Source of the DNA: Edaphochlamys debaryana
Taxonomy: Eukaryota; Chlorophyta; Chlorophyceae; Chlamydomonadales
DNA length: 64,000 bases
NCBI GenBank assembly: GCA_016858145.1
Contig: JAEHOE010000018.1
Span: forward strand, 62,001-126,000
Direction of reading: 5' to 3'
In this document: piece by piece, positions 33,422-44,708 of the stretch
How positions within the stretch are numbered: position 1 is the stretch's first letter
How the letters are laid out: the number at the start of each line of letters is the position of its first letter
Notes under the pieces: model-generated
Told to the model about the DNA's origin: nothing
The model's input: the letters and a program-made list of their open reading frames with translations, nothing else
Databases searched by the model: none
Position numbers and translations under genes: made by a program

Positions 33422-35364
33422 ATGGCTGCGAACGCGATGGCAGCCGCGGCCAAGTTCAAGGCAGGGGGGGGGAAACGGGGGCGGGACGGGGGGTGCGCGA
33501 AGGGACCTCCGCGTGTCGCGACTGTTGCGCCACGCCCGTTCGAACACATCTCTCCCCACGTCGAGGGGCCCCAACGCCGGGTACCTGACTCTCCCGCCAC
33601 CCTCCTTACCTCCCTCCTTGTGCTCTTCCCTTCCTCTGCATGCGTGGCGCTCGTGCAGAACCTCTCCCGGCGCATCGATGCCACCGACACGCCCGTCATT
33701 GACTTCACGCGGCGCATCATGGCGCAGCGCAAGGACGCGTTGTCCCTGGCGCAGGTGCGCCCCCCGCGGCGCAGGATGCTGGTTGTTACCTCCTGTGTCG
33801 AGTCACGGGGACTTGTTTCGTTTGGGGCTGGAGCGGTATCTCAGTGGGCGTTCCTGTGCGGCAGGGGGCTTGGCAGTGTGCCCAGCTTCCCGTGAGCACG
33901 CCCTGCTCGTTGTCAGATCCTCCACCCCTCTCCCTCTCCCTCCCCCACCCCCCACCCACCTGCCCGCCCTACCACCGCCTCCCTCTTCCCAGGGCATCGT
34001 GCACTGGGGCCCTCCCCCCGTGGCCCTGGAGCGCCTGTCCGCCCGCCTGGCCTCCGACCCCGCCGCCGTGTCCCAGTACGCCCCCAACGAGGGGCTGCCG
34101 GCGCTGAGGGCGGCGCTGCGGCGGAAGCTGGCGGACCGCAACAAGCTGGCGCACGTGAGGGAGGGGGGTTGCTGGGGAGAGGGGGTGAAGGAGGTGGGGG
34201 CGGGGAAAGCGTGTGTGTATGGGGTGGCACGTGGGTGCTGCGGCGGAAGCTGGCGGACCGCAACAAGCTGGCGCACGTGAGGGAGAGGGGGGATGCTGGG
34301 GGAGGAAGTGGATGGGCGAGGGGGGCGGCGTTGTAGGGGCTGCTTGTATGAGCCAGCGGTGTGTGGTTGCTGCGCGTGTGTCTCCGGGAAAGCAGGGGCG
34401 GTGGGCTTACACAAGCAGCCTTCGACACACCAACCGCGCCCGCCCATGCCTCCCCACCCGCAGTACGACGTGATCGTCACCCCCGGCTGCAACCAGGTGT
34501 GCGTGGGCGGGGAGGGCCGCGTGTGGGCCCACCGGAGCTAGCGCGGGTCAGGTCTGCACGGGGCTGTGTGACAGGGCGTGCCCTCAACCTCCATCCCCCT
34601 CTTCCTCCCGTCATGTTCCCAACACCCCCCACCCCACCCCACCCTCAGGCCTTCCTGAACGCGCTGCTGGCGCTGTGCGACGTGGAGGACCGGGTGGTGC
34701 TGTTCAAGCCCTACTACTTCGACCACCTGATGGCCATGCAGGTGGGGGGGGGGAGGGGATGGCGGGTCGATGGGGTGTTCAGGGCTGCTCGTGTAAAAGG
34801 GAGAAAGCGTAGGCGGGCAACCCTTCCCCGGCTCCCACTCCTCCCCCCAAGATGACGGGCTCCGCCGACCGGGTGGTCATTGGCTCCACGCACCCCGACA
34901 CGCTGCGACCTGACCTGGACTGGCTGGAGGGGGCCCTCAAGGGGCCGCAGCCGCCCAAGATGGTGGTCGTGGTCAACCCCTGCAACCCCACGGGTGCGTT
35001 GGGGAGGCCCCGCTCGCGCGTCTGTGGATACAGTTGCTTTGTGTGTAGGTAGTTAGCGCGGGGGCAAGCGCGCAAGTGAAGTGCCCGAAGCTGCAGCTGA
35101 CATGCAGCGGGTGCGCGGTGCGGTGGAGGCCCGTGCGGTGCTTGTTGGCTGTGCATGCCGTCACCCACTCTGCACCCTTGGGCCCGGCGCTCGCCCTTGC
35201 TGACCCACCCCCCATACCCCTGACCAACCATCACCCCTGTCCTCCCCCCCCCAGGCGTGCTGCTGACCCGGCCCGAGCTGGACCGCCTGTCTGCGCTGTG
35301 CGCCGCGGGGGGCGCCTGGCTGGTGCTGGACAACACGTACGAGGACTTTGTGTTCGCGGAGGGT

Positions 35365-35406
<42 letters not shown>

Positions 35407-37271
35407 TAGAGGGGGGGGGGAGGGGGGGGTGGGGTGGGCGGGCTGACATAGCGGGCAGCGGCGGGCAGCCGTGCAGCACCGTGAGGCCGGAGAGGTGGAG
35501 GCCGGCCCCGCTTCAACATTACACGCCTCCATCCGCTCACACGCCCTGCAGGCGGTGAGCACTACTGCCCCTCGGGGCCCCACGTGGTGCACCTCTTCTC
35601 CATGTCCAAGGTGGGGTGGGGAGGGGGAGCGGCGGGGGACGGGGGGCGCGTAGGGTCCTGCTTATGGGCCGCCACCTGGCTGGCTTGAGCCTGGTTGCAA
35701 TCCCGCGCTTCCGAGGTTATGGACCCATGAGCTGACAGCTCTTTCCCGCCTTGCCGCCCCCTCTGCCCGGCCTCATCAACGCTGGCGGCAGGCTTACGGT
35801 GAGGCCTGGGGTCCGGGGGCCCAGCCACTGCCCCAACCCACGCTTGACTGCCTCACCTTCCAGCCCTCCTCCCTGCTGTCCTCCTCTTCTCTACGCTCGA
35901 AACTACACCCCTCCCTCTCCCTCCCTCCCCAAAGGCATGATGGGGTGGCGTATCGGATACATCGCCTTCCCGGACTTCGCCCACGCCAACGCCGACGTCC
36001 CCGGCAGCCCCCGGGCCAACGGGGGGCCGGGGGCGGAGGGGGCGCCGGCGGCAGGGGCCACTGCGCCCGGGGCGCTGGGGGCTGCGCAGCTCAAGGTGGG
36101 GGGAGGCCCCGGGAGGGAGCGGCGCCTTCCCACAATGTGTAGTTCCTCTAGGGTTTAGACATCTTTCTGTCTGCCCCATGCCCATGCACTTGTCACTCCC
36201 CCCTCCCTGCCCTCGTCCCTGACGCTTTCCCCCCCCCCCACCCTCCGTCCCTCACCCCCCCCCCCTGACAGGTCCAGGACGCTGTGTGCATCTGCGCCCC
36301 CCAGCCCTCCCAGCTGCTGGCCCTCGAGTCCCTGGGGGAGGGGGGTGACGAGTACGTGGCGTCCCGCATCAGCCAGCTCGCGGGTGGGGCGGAGGGGCGA
36401 GGGGGATCGGGGCGTCAGCATGCAAACCTCCACTCGACCAAGTTTCACCGGTTGTTCCTCCCGCAACCCCCCTCCTGACCTCGCCTGCTTGGACCTCCCG
36501 TGTAGATATCCTATTTCCTCCCCTTATTACCCCCTCTCCCTCTCCGTCCCCCCAGCCAACCGCGACCTGCTCCGCTCCGCGCTGGCCCCCCTGGAGCCCC
36601 ACGTGGTGGGGGGGGAGGGCGCCATCTACCTGTGGGCGCGACTGCCCGAGGGGAGGGGCTGCGAGGACGACCGGGTGAGACGTGTTTGGGGGGGCAAGGG
36701 AGGGCGGTCGGGGAGTGGTGGGACGGCGAGGTGGAGGTAGGGAGGGGGGCGGGGTTCACTCTACGGGGCTTCCGGTCAAGAGCCTTCTAGCATCGGGCCC
36801 GGGGGCCCGCACCGTGGCGTGTTCCTGCTCACGCCTCCCCCCCAACGTAAGCCCCGTCCCCGCCCCCCCCCTCCCACACCACGCAGGCGGTGGTGGAGTG
36901 GCTGGTGGAGCAGGCGGGCGTGTGCGTCATTCCGGGCTCAGCGTGCGGCATGCCGGGTGGGGGGGCGGGTATGGGGGGGAGGGGCACGAGTGCGCGGAAA
37001 CAGTTGTTGCACGTTGCACGTTGCACGTGGGGTTTTCAGGTGTGCACTGCCCGTCCGACTCTCTCCTCTCGTCCTCTCCTTCTCGGCTGGGAAGCATTGC
37101 CCTCTCCTCACCCCACCCCTCTATCCCAACCCCCCCGAAGGCCACATCCGCTGCTCCTACGCCAACCTGCCCCCCGAGAAGTTCCCCGCGGCCGTGGCGC
37201 GCCTGCGGGCGGGGCTGGAGCACCTGGCGGCGCACGGCATGACGGACATGCCCAGCACTGGTACGGCATGA
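33422..37271 (+). CDS. Class I/II PLP-dependent aminotransferase, plant aspartate/aromatic type
   Basis: Transfers amino groups between amino acids and 2-oxo acids using pyridoxal phosphate; exact substrate not predictable. Fourteen exons in phase (33422-33460, 33659-33754, 33993-34154, 34464-34496, 34649-34741, 34852-34993, 35255-35362, 35552-35610, 35792-35798, 35935-36095, 36272-36383, 36556-36674, 36887-36956, 37141-37271) give 443 aa. Blocks: GIVHWGPPPVALERL, YAPNEGLPALRAALR, VNPCNPTG, WLVLDNTYEDFVF, PLP lysine in SMSK followed by AYGMMGWRIGY, GEGAIYLWARLP and GVCVIPGSACG. Exon 9 is only 7 nt. Intron 1 would need a GC donor (AAG/GCAGGG). Intron 3 carries a copy of the end of exon 3, and intron 7 begins with a 40-G run. 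An extra Gly/Ala/Pro-rich insert follows IAFPDFAHANADVPGS. No clear organelle targeting peptide is seen. Confidence 0.92.
34116..34285 (+). repeat. Duplicated end of aminotransferase exon 3 with its 5' splice site
   Basis: About 48 nt at 34116-34163, covering the last 39 nt of exon 3 plus GTGAGGGAG, are repeated exactly at 34238-34285 inside the following intron (offset 122). Confidence 0.95.
35365..35404 (+). repeat. Uninterrupted run of 40 G
   Basis: Homopolymer immediately after the 5' splice site of aminotransferase intron 7, followed by further G-rich sequence to about 35440. The true length is hard to sequence and may differ. Confidence 0.9.
35792..35798 (+). other. 7-nt microexon (GCTTACG) of the aminotransferase
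   Basis: Flanked by GGCAG before and GTGAGG after. It supplies Ala, Tyr and the first base of Gly, joining SMSK to GMMGWRIGY exactly as in the family's conserved PLP-lysine segment. Confidence 0.9.
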
Positions 37272-38970
37272 CACAGCACTGTGTACGGCATGAGGGGCCT
37301 GATGCCTACGGCATGATAGATGCGAGGGGTGACGGCAGCCTTGACGGGGATTCGAAGGGCTGTAGGAGGCTGGGAGGGTTAAGAGCGGCGGAGTACGGGT
37401 GGTGCGGAGTGGTGCCAGGGTTGTGATGTAGCCACGGACGAAAGGGGGACAGGGCGTGAGCAGGAGTGGTATTGGGAGAGGATCGACCGCGTGGGGAGGT
37501 GGGCTGATGTGCTCTTTTGCTGGGCGAGAGCGAGGACATGTGACTTGCGTGCCGAGCATGTCGAAAGGGTGTCGAAAGGGTGATTGCTGCTCGTAAGGGT
37601 GATACTTCACATTCGCCTACGGCCAAGGGGCTGAATCTGGACTGGGGCTCGTCGTCAGTTGTGGTTGTGTGCTCAGGGCTGCTTGTGGAAGCCAGGGAGA
37701 CGTGGCCGTGGTTGTGTGTGGGATGAGGGCGCGTGACTCGCATGCTGGACCGTGGGAGTGTGTGGCGGTGTTGCTGCGGGACAGCGGCTGTAGGGCTGTA
37801 GCAAACGGCTGCAGCGGCTGTAAGGCAAGAGTGCGGTTCGGGGCTTGTCCCCACGACCCTCCCGCCCCGGCCCTGCCCTGCCAAGACCTTCATCCCATTG
37901 CCACAATGCAGCGCGGCCAGGACTTACGGTGCGCGGCGGGGTAGGGCATGTGCGGGTGGTGCGGTTCGGGCGGGGCTCGTCTGCCTCTGTCCCTCTTCCG
38001 CGCTGTGCTCCACCGTGCCATAACCCCTGCCCTACCCTTGACCCACCGGACCCCGCCCTCGCCCTTCCCCCCCACCTCTCCTCGCAGCGCTGGGGCCGCG
38101 GCCGCGGCGTGAATGCACGATGCTCGGCTCCTACATTGCCAACTCGGTAAGCCCGGGAAGCACGCTAAACGTGCGAAGTCGTCGGGTCGGGGGATGACGC
38201 GCGCAAGCACACTTCTCCAAAGGGGGCTTGCGCTCGGCGCCGCGAGCCGCATTCAACCCTTGCTTGCGCGCGCTTCTCAAACTGCTCTTTGCTACACTGC
38301 TACACTTCACAAGCGCTGCCAACGTGCTCTCGCTAGCGGCAACGTAGGCAACAGCTAGCCGCCCAACCCAAACGCTAGCACACCTTCTCACGCGCGCTGC
38401 TGCTGCCCATAGCTCGCTTCACAGCAGGACAGCCTGCTGCGGACCAGCGCTGACGTTGCCGCTGCCGGGCGCCGGCTGCTCCACACGGCCCCCCGCCTCC
38501 TCGACTTCGCTCCCGCCCGCGCCAACCCCTGCTTCACGCTGACCTCATGAGCAGCCCCAGCCCCCGCAGCCCCCTCCCCACCTCCGCCTACCCTCGGATG
38601 CGTCCCCTGACCCAGCCTGCACCCACCAGCTCCTCCCCGGCGGCCAGCGCCCTCAGCGGCAGCGGCTCCCTCTAAGCCGCTCGCCCCTCCCCCTCGAGCC
38701 CCGATGGCCCCACGACCCTCCCCACGGCTACAGCCCACCACCCCAGCGAGCGACCCCGGCGGGACCCCGTCCCCAGGCTCTGGCACGGCCAGCGCATTGC
38801 CCCTGAGCCGCCGCACCGACAGCCGGGTTTGACTTTCCCTAGTTCCACAGGTTGACCACAGCTGCTACGAGACGAGGAGACGTCGGAGTCTCCGCGTGCG
38901 AATCCCCAGCACTGCAAGAGTGCCGATCATTCCTTCATCCCATCTACCAACTCTGTCTGCATCTATCCCG
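37272..38970 (+). other. Spacer with a possible short spliced gene at 38098-38550
   Basis: A TGTAA at 37819-37823 could end the aminotransferase transcript. At 38098-38146 and 38428-38550, acceptor and donor sites join in phase. From an ATG at 38120 they give a 50-aa ORF containing MLGSYIANS, DSLLRTSADVAAAGRRLLH and a stop at 38550. An upstream piece ending at 37928 could extend it. It may be a small gene or simply part of the 5' region of the bZIP gene. No family is recognised. Confidence 0.3.
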
Positions 38971-41900
38971 ATGGAGGCTCTGCGGCTCCCGTCCTTCGCG
39001 CTCTGCGCCCTCGATCCCGCCGACCGACTCGACACGGCCCGCCTGGGCTCGCTAGACACCCTGGCGGCGGCGGCGCTGGCCGTCGAGGAGGCTGACGGCG
39101 GCGGTCCTGGCGGCAGCGGCGGCGGCAGCCCTGACGGCGCCGCCAGGCCTGGCCCAGGAGCGACGGCGGCGGGGGCGGTTGGGCACATGGGTGCGGCGCC
39201 GCCGTCGCCGTCGCCAGCACCACCGCCGCCACCGCCGCCGCCGCCGGCGGTCCGGGGGTCTGCTGGCGGCGCCCCAGGCGCCGTGCCCACGACGACGCCC
39301 TTCGCCGCCGCCGCCGTCAACCTGGTCCCGACGCCGACGAACACGCCCACGCCGCCGCCGCCGGCGGCGACGGCGGCGCTGCTGATGCCCATGGCGCCGG
39401 CGGTGGCGGAGGCGCCGCCGCCGACGGTGCGTTCCCGCGCCGCCGCCTGGCCTGCCGCCGCCGGCGCCGCCGACAGCCCCTCCCCGCGGCTGCCGTCGGG
39501 CGACGCCGTCGCTCGGCTGCTCCGGACCTCGACGCTTTCGGCGCCAGCAGCGGCGCCGACGTCGACGCTGCTGCCGCCGCCGCCGCCGCTGGTCCTGTCG
39601 TCCGCGCCGCTGCCTGCCTCGGCGGCGCCGTCGCTCTCTAGCGGCGACCTGGGCGTCCTCCTCGGCCTCGGCAGCGGCGGCGGCAGCCTGGAGCTGGGCC
39701 ATGCCTTCGGCAGCGCCGCCGCCGCCCCAACTGGCGGCGCCGCCGCCAAGGGCAATGCCTCGGCGGCAGCGGCAGGTCTTCAGGCCAACGGCGGCTTCCC
39801 CGCGCAGCACAGCAATCCTGCACAGCTCCGCGGGCCCGCCGCGTCGGCCCCGCTGCAGCGAGCGGCCCCAGCGCGAGCCAACGCCCACCCCGCATCCCCA
39901 CCGCCGCCGCTGCCCCTGCCGCTGCACAACGGCGGCGGCGCCGGCAGCCTGACTCGGCAGCCGCATCAGGCGGCGGCGGCGGCCGCTGCCGCCATGGCCG
40001 CCGCCATGCAGGATCTCGACGCCTGCCGCGCCGATGGGGACTGCGACGGCAGCGGCGGCGGCGGCGATGACGACGCGTACGGCGAGGCTGAGGAAGATGA
40101 CTACAGCGACGAGGGCCAAGCACCGTACCTGCCGTACGGACTGCCTTACATACGACACCCGCCGCCCGCCGCGTCAGCGCCGGCGTCAGCGCCTGGGCAG
40201 GCGGCGCCGCTGGGTCTGCCGCCGCCGCAGCAGCCGGCGGCTGGGCTGTCAGCACCAGTGCCCCTGGCGCCGCCGCCGCTGCCAGCACCATCACCGCCGT
40301 CGGCGGCGACGCCAGCAGGTGCTGCGGCGGCGGCGGCGGCGATCCCGCGAGCGTTACGCAGCGCCGACGACATCGACGACCTGCCGCCGCTGCCGCCGCC
40401 GCTGCCGCCGTACCGGCCCAGCCTGCGCCTGCCGCCGCCGCCGCTGGCCATCAAGACCTCTCCCTCCGCCGCCGGCGGTAGTGGCAACGGCAACGGCGGC
40501 GGCAGCGGCGGCGGCGGCGGCGGCACCAAGCGGCCTGCGTGCGGCAGCCCGACGCCCAGCTACGGTGGCGGCAACAAAGAGAAGCAGCCCAAGTCTCCCA
40601 AGTCCCCCCACAAGAAGCGCAAGACGGGAGCGGGGCCCACCAAGAGCCCCGAACCTGCCTCGCCGCCGCCGGGAGCCTTCTCCCCCACACCGCCGCTGGA
40701 GGAGACCGCGCCGGCGGCGGCGCTGGCGGCGGCGGGGCTGATGCCGCCGCCTCCGCCGCCGTTGACGGCGGCGGCGCCGCCGTCGCTGCCGCTGCCGCTG
40801 CTGCCCAACCCCTCCCTCTCCATCAGCGGCACCGCCTCAGCGCAGGCGGCGGCGGCCATGGCGGCGGCGGAGGCTGCGGCGGAGGCGGCCGCCGCCGAGG
40901 CTGCTGGCACGCCCCGCCAGATCAAGAGCGGCGACAAGAACGTGTGAGCGCCGCTGCCCGCTTCCTGCTGCTGCTGCTGCTTGCTGTGCTCCTCCGGCTA
41001 ACAACTCCGCCGCCTGCCCCCCAGCCTCGTTTGTGCATCGTGCACATTCCTCACCGCTGACCCGCGATGCTCCACCCATTCCTTTCCTTTCCTTTCCCCA
41101 CCGGCCCTTCCCCTCCCCCACTTCAATCACTTGCAGTCAGCGCCGCGAGCGCAACCGCCTGGCCGCCCGCAAGTGCCGCGCCAAGAAGATGCTGTTCATC
41201 AACGAGATGCAGGTGGGCAGCAGGCGTAGCACGGCGCGCAGCACGGGACGAGAAGGGCGCAGCATGAGACGCAGCACAGCGCGGCGCACAGCGCTTTTCA
41301 CGGCACGGCAAACATTATTTCTCGCGTCTGTGCGCTGTGCCTGCTGCAGCCTTGTTGCTCCTCCGCTCTCCCCCCAGGCCCATGGCCCAGCGCCTTGCTC
41401 TGCATGCCACGCCCAAACACACACGCCCTCCCCCCTTTCCTCCTTGCTTCCCCCTCCGTCCCCCAGGCCCAGATCGACGCCATGGCGCAGCGCAACTGCG
41501 AGCTGGCCTCCCAGCTGTCGGCCCTGCAGCGCCTGCACTGCCGCGAGGTGCAGACCAAGGAGCGGCTCAAGGTGGGTGGGGATGGGGGGCGGGATGAGTG
41601 GTATGGTATGGTGGGAGGAGAGACGGGTGGGGTGAAGTGTGGGTGGGGCCAGGAAGGGTGGGTGCAGACCAGGGACCGGCGCAAGGTGGGGAGGGAAAGG
41701 GGTGTTTGCTGCTGAGCGTCCGCCGAAGGCAGAGGCTGTCAAGCGATGTGTGTGTGGGGGGTGGGGGGTGGGGGAGGGCTTGCCGGGTTGCCCCTGAGTT
41801 GCGGCGCCTGCGCCTTGTGCCTGCACCTGAAATTGCTGTTCCTGCACCTCGCCTCCTCCTGCCGCCCGCAGCTGGTGATCCAGGCGTGCTGGGGCGTGTG

Positions 41901-44653
41901 CGGTGCGGCCTCGGCGCTCCCCTGCACAGCCGACGAGCTTCTGTCGGGGCTGGAGGTGAGCGTGGGGTCTGGGGTGGCGGCAGAACCGTTCACGCCCCTC
42001 GCCCCGTACTGCATCAAGGTCCTCCCGGATGAGATTCTTGCAGCTCTTCTTGAGACTCAAAGGCCGTAGACTGTAGGGCATAGGCTATGGGGACGTGCGT
42101 AAGGCCTTTCCAGGGCGAGCCGGAGGGCCGGGAGTGAGTCAAGGGTGCGTGCGTCAGTAGTGAAGCGGTTTACACCTTCCCTGGCTGGCGGCCCCGTTGA
42201 CCCTAAACCAGGCTGGGTCCTTGGACCTGACGGCGCTGCTCGAGTCCCTGCCACCTTCGAACCCCGCGTTGGAGGGCCCGCCAGGCGCCGCCGTCGGCGG
42301 CCCTGGCCCCAGCGCCGCCGCCGCCGCCGCCGCCGCTAAACGGCCGTCGCCGCTGTACCTCCGCGGCGGAGGCAGCCAGGGCGCCGAGGCCGACGGCGCC
42401 GCTGCCTCAGCCTGCGGCGCCGCCGCGGCAGGGTCGCTGACGGGGGCGGGAGCCGTGGCGGCGGCGCCGGCAGGGCCGACGGAGGCGGACTTCGAGGCCG
42501 CGGCGGAGGCGATCGTGAGCGGTGCCATGACGCCGCCCAAGCGAGCGCTGGCGGCGCCGCCGCCGGCCCTGCTGCCGCCGCCGCCGCCGCCCATGCCCCG
42601 TGTGGCTCAGCACGTGCTTCCCCCCCAGAGCAGCCCTGCAGCAGCGGGTGAGGGCTTCACTGCCCCGCCTTTTTTGCCTTACTACGTGTGTGTGCGGGCT
42701 CCGTTGAGGGAGCATGAACGCCCGTGGTTTGCAAAGTTGGCCCCCACATCGACGGCCTTGGTGATTTGAATTACCTTGCCGCACGCCGCTCTTCCCCGGT
42801 CCCCGTTCCCCAGGCGCCAGCCCCGCCGTGGGGGAGACCGCAAGCCCCAGCGCCTCCCCACACCCTCTCTCACTCCTCCTGCTCAAGCCCAACGCTTCGC
42901 CAGCCGATGCCGCCGCCGCCGCCGCATCTGCCGTCGCGGCGGCGGCGGCCGCAGACGCCGCGGCTGAGGCGGCCGACGCGGCGGCGTACGGCGGCGGAGA
43001 CGAAGAGCCTGGGCCCGGCGGGGCCCGCCTTGGCCCGGGCCTGGGCCTGGGCCTGGCCGGCGGCGGTCGCATGGACAGCCTGGACCTCCTCATGTCTGCG
43101 GCCATGGCGGCGGCGGCAGCCCTCGGGGTGGGTGATGGTTGTGTGGGCGGATTCGGTGGCCCGCTAGTGCCACCAGCCAGCGGACGGCCCCCTGCCTTGG
43201 CGGCTCTGGGGGTGCGTCTGGGTGTGACGATGGGTTCCCTGCCCCACGCTAGTGCCTGGAGCGCTGGCAGCAGCACAGGTAGCGTCGCCCCTCCCTTCAC
43301 CCACCCACCCCGTCTGCCTCCCCGCAGGACTCGGGCGGCAATGGGAACCGGGGCACTGACGGCGCCGCCGCGGGCCCTGCCGGCGGCCCGGTAGAGGCGG
43401 TGACGGCCCTGTTCGCCGGCATGCCGCCTCCTCCTCCGCCTCCGCCTCCGCCTCCGCTGCCGGCGGCCGGGGTCGCCTGTTACGGGTACCCTCCTGAACC
43501 GTTCGCCTCCCCCCCTGCCCCGCCCTACACCTCCCCCCCGGGTGAGGTCCCCGGCCTGAACCCCTTCATGCAGTGGGGCCCGGCCGCCCCACTGCCCGGC
43601 AATGTGCCGTACGCGTACGGCGACCCACGTGTGCCGGCGATGCCGTCGCCCGGGACTGTCATGTCCGGTACGGCAGCGCAGACCGGACACGGGGTCCTGC
43701 CGCCGCTGCCTCACTTCTTCGGCGCTGCCATTGCGTCCGCTGCCGGCGGTGGTAGCGGCAATGACGCCCCGGCTGGCGGCAGCGACGACTGCGGTGCTGG
43801 CGCTGGCGGCGGCGGCGGCGGCTGCGGTGGCGGCGGCGGCCCGGTCGATCTGGCCCACGCCGCCTCGGTCACGTCGCCGGCGCATAGCCCTCAGCCGCCG
43901 CAGCCGATGCTGCACGGTCCGCGGGACGCCGCCAGGCGCGCAGCGCGGACCGCAATGGCCAGCAGCGGCGAGGGGCAGGACGGGGTCGGCCCGCGGCCCC
44001 ACGGCCGCGGCGGCGGCAGCCCCTTCGGCGCCCTGAGCCTCCTGCACCAGGTGAGCTGGGGCCAGGGGGGAGGGGCAGGCTTGTGGGGTTAAGGAACAGG
44101 GATGCCAGGCTTGTGGGGTGTTCGCTGCCCGGGCCCCGGGGGCTTGCTAGACGGAAGAGCTTCTGTCGGGCTTCGATGCCTTGGGTCCAGCATCGTGGGA
44201 TGACATTGGCCACGTTGGGCCCCTCCCTGACCCCACCTTACGCTCACCTCACATTAACGTGTGCCGTGGCCCCCGAACCTACGTGTGCAGGTGACGGGCG
44301 GACAGGAGTCGTCACGCAAGCACAAGCGGCCCCGGGAGACCGCCGGAGCTATGGGGGCTGCCCTGCACACACGGCCCCGCCACGGCGAAGGGGGCGGCTC
44401 GCCGCGTAGCCAGCCCCCGCCTGCGCCGGGCCAGGCCTCGCCCACCAACCACCTCAACCACCACCCTCCCCACCTCGTCCACCCGGTGCCGCACCGTGGT
44501 ACGGCGCTGTACGGCAGCCCGGGTACGGCGGCGGCTGAGCTGGAGCGCATCAGCGCCGCCGCCGCCGCCGCCAGCCCACGAGCGCCGCTGGGGACTGTGG
44601 CCGCCGTTGCTGGGGGATCTGGCGGCGGCGGCAGCTCCCCTGGTCTGACCTAG
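38971..44653 (+). CDS. Very large bZIP transcription factor
   Basis: Predicted nuclear DNA-binding protein of 1357 aa, about four times longer than usual bZIPs. Eight exons in phase: 38971-40943, 41137-41212, 41467-41571, 41872-41955, 42212-42647, 42814-43127, 43328-44050, 44291-44653. The basic region QRRERNRLAARKCRAKKM (about residues 658-675) has the N-x7-R signature. The following helix AQIDAMAQRNCELASQLSALQRLH is a short zipper with Ile, Met and Leu at the heptad positions rather than all Leu. Around it lie huge low-complexity stretches rich in Ala, Pro and Gly, plus Lys-rich patches such as SPHKKRKTG that could be nuclear localisation signals. The start at 38971 is the first ATG in the open frame. 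Target genes are unknown. Confidence 0.88.
41547..41690 (+). repeat. Diverged copy of the bZIP exon 3 end and donor in intron 3
   Basis: Positions 41547-41576 (last 25 nt of exon 3 plus the first bases of the GTGGG donor) recur at 41661-41690 with 27 of 30 bases identical. Confidence 0.85.
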
Positions 44654-44703
44654 AGCACTGCGCTTCTAGCTAACCTTGGCTTATCTTTACGGCGGCGGCA
44701 GGC

Positions 44704-44708
44704 TGTAA
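44704..44708 (+). promoter_or_regulatory. TGTAA polyadenylation signal
   Basis: TGTAA 51 nt after the bZIP stop codon. Confidence 0.55.

Noticed and set aside
39052..40158. Long Arg-rich minus-strand ORF opposite bZIP exon 1 (368 aa)
   Set aside because: It is a shadow of the GCC/GGC repeat coding sequence on the plus strand, with no domain or splice support.
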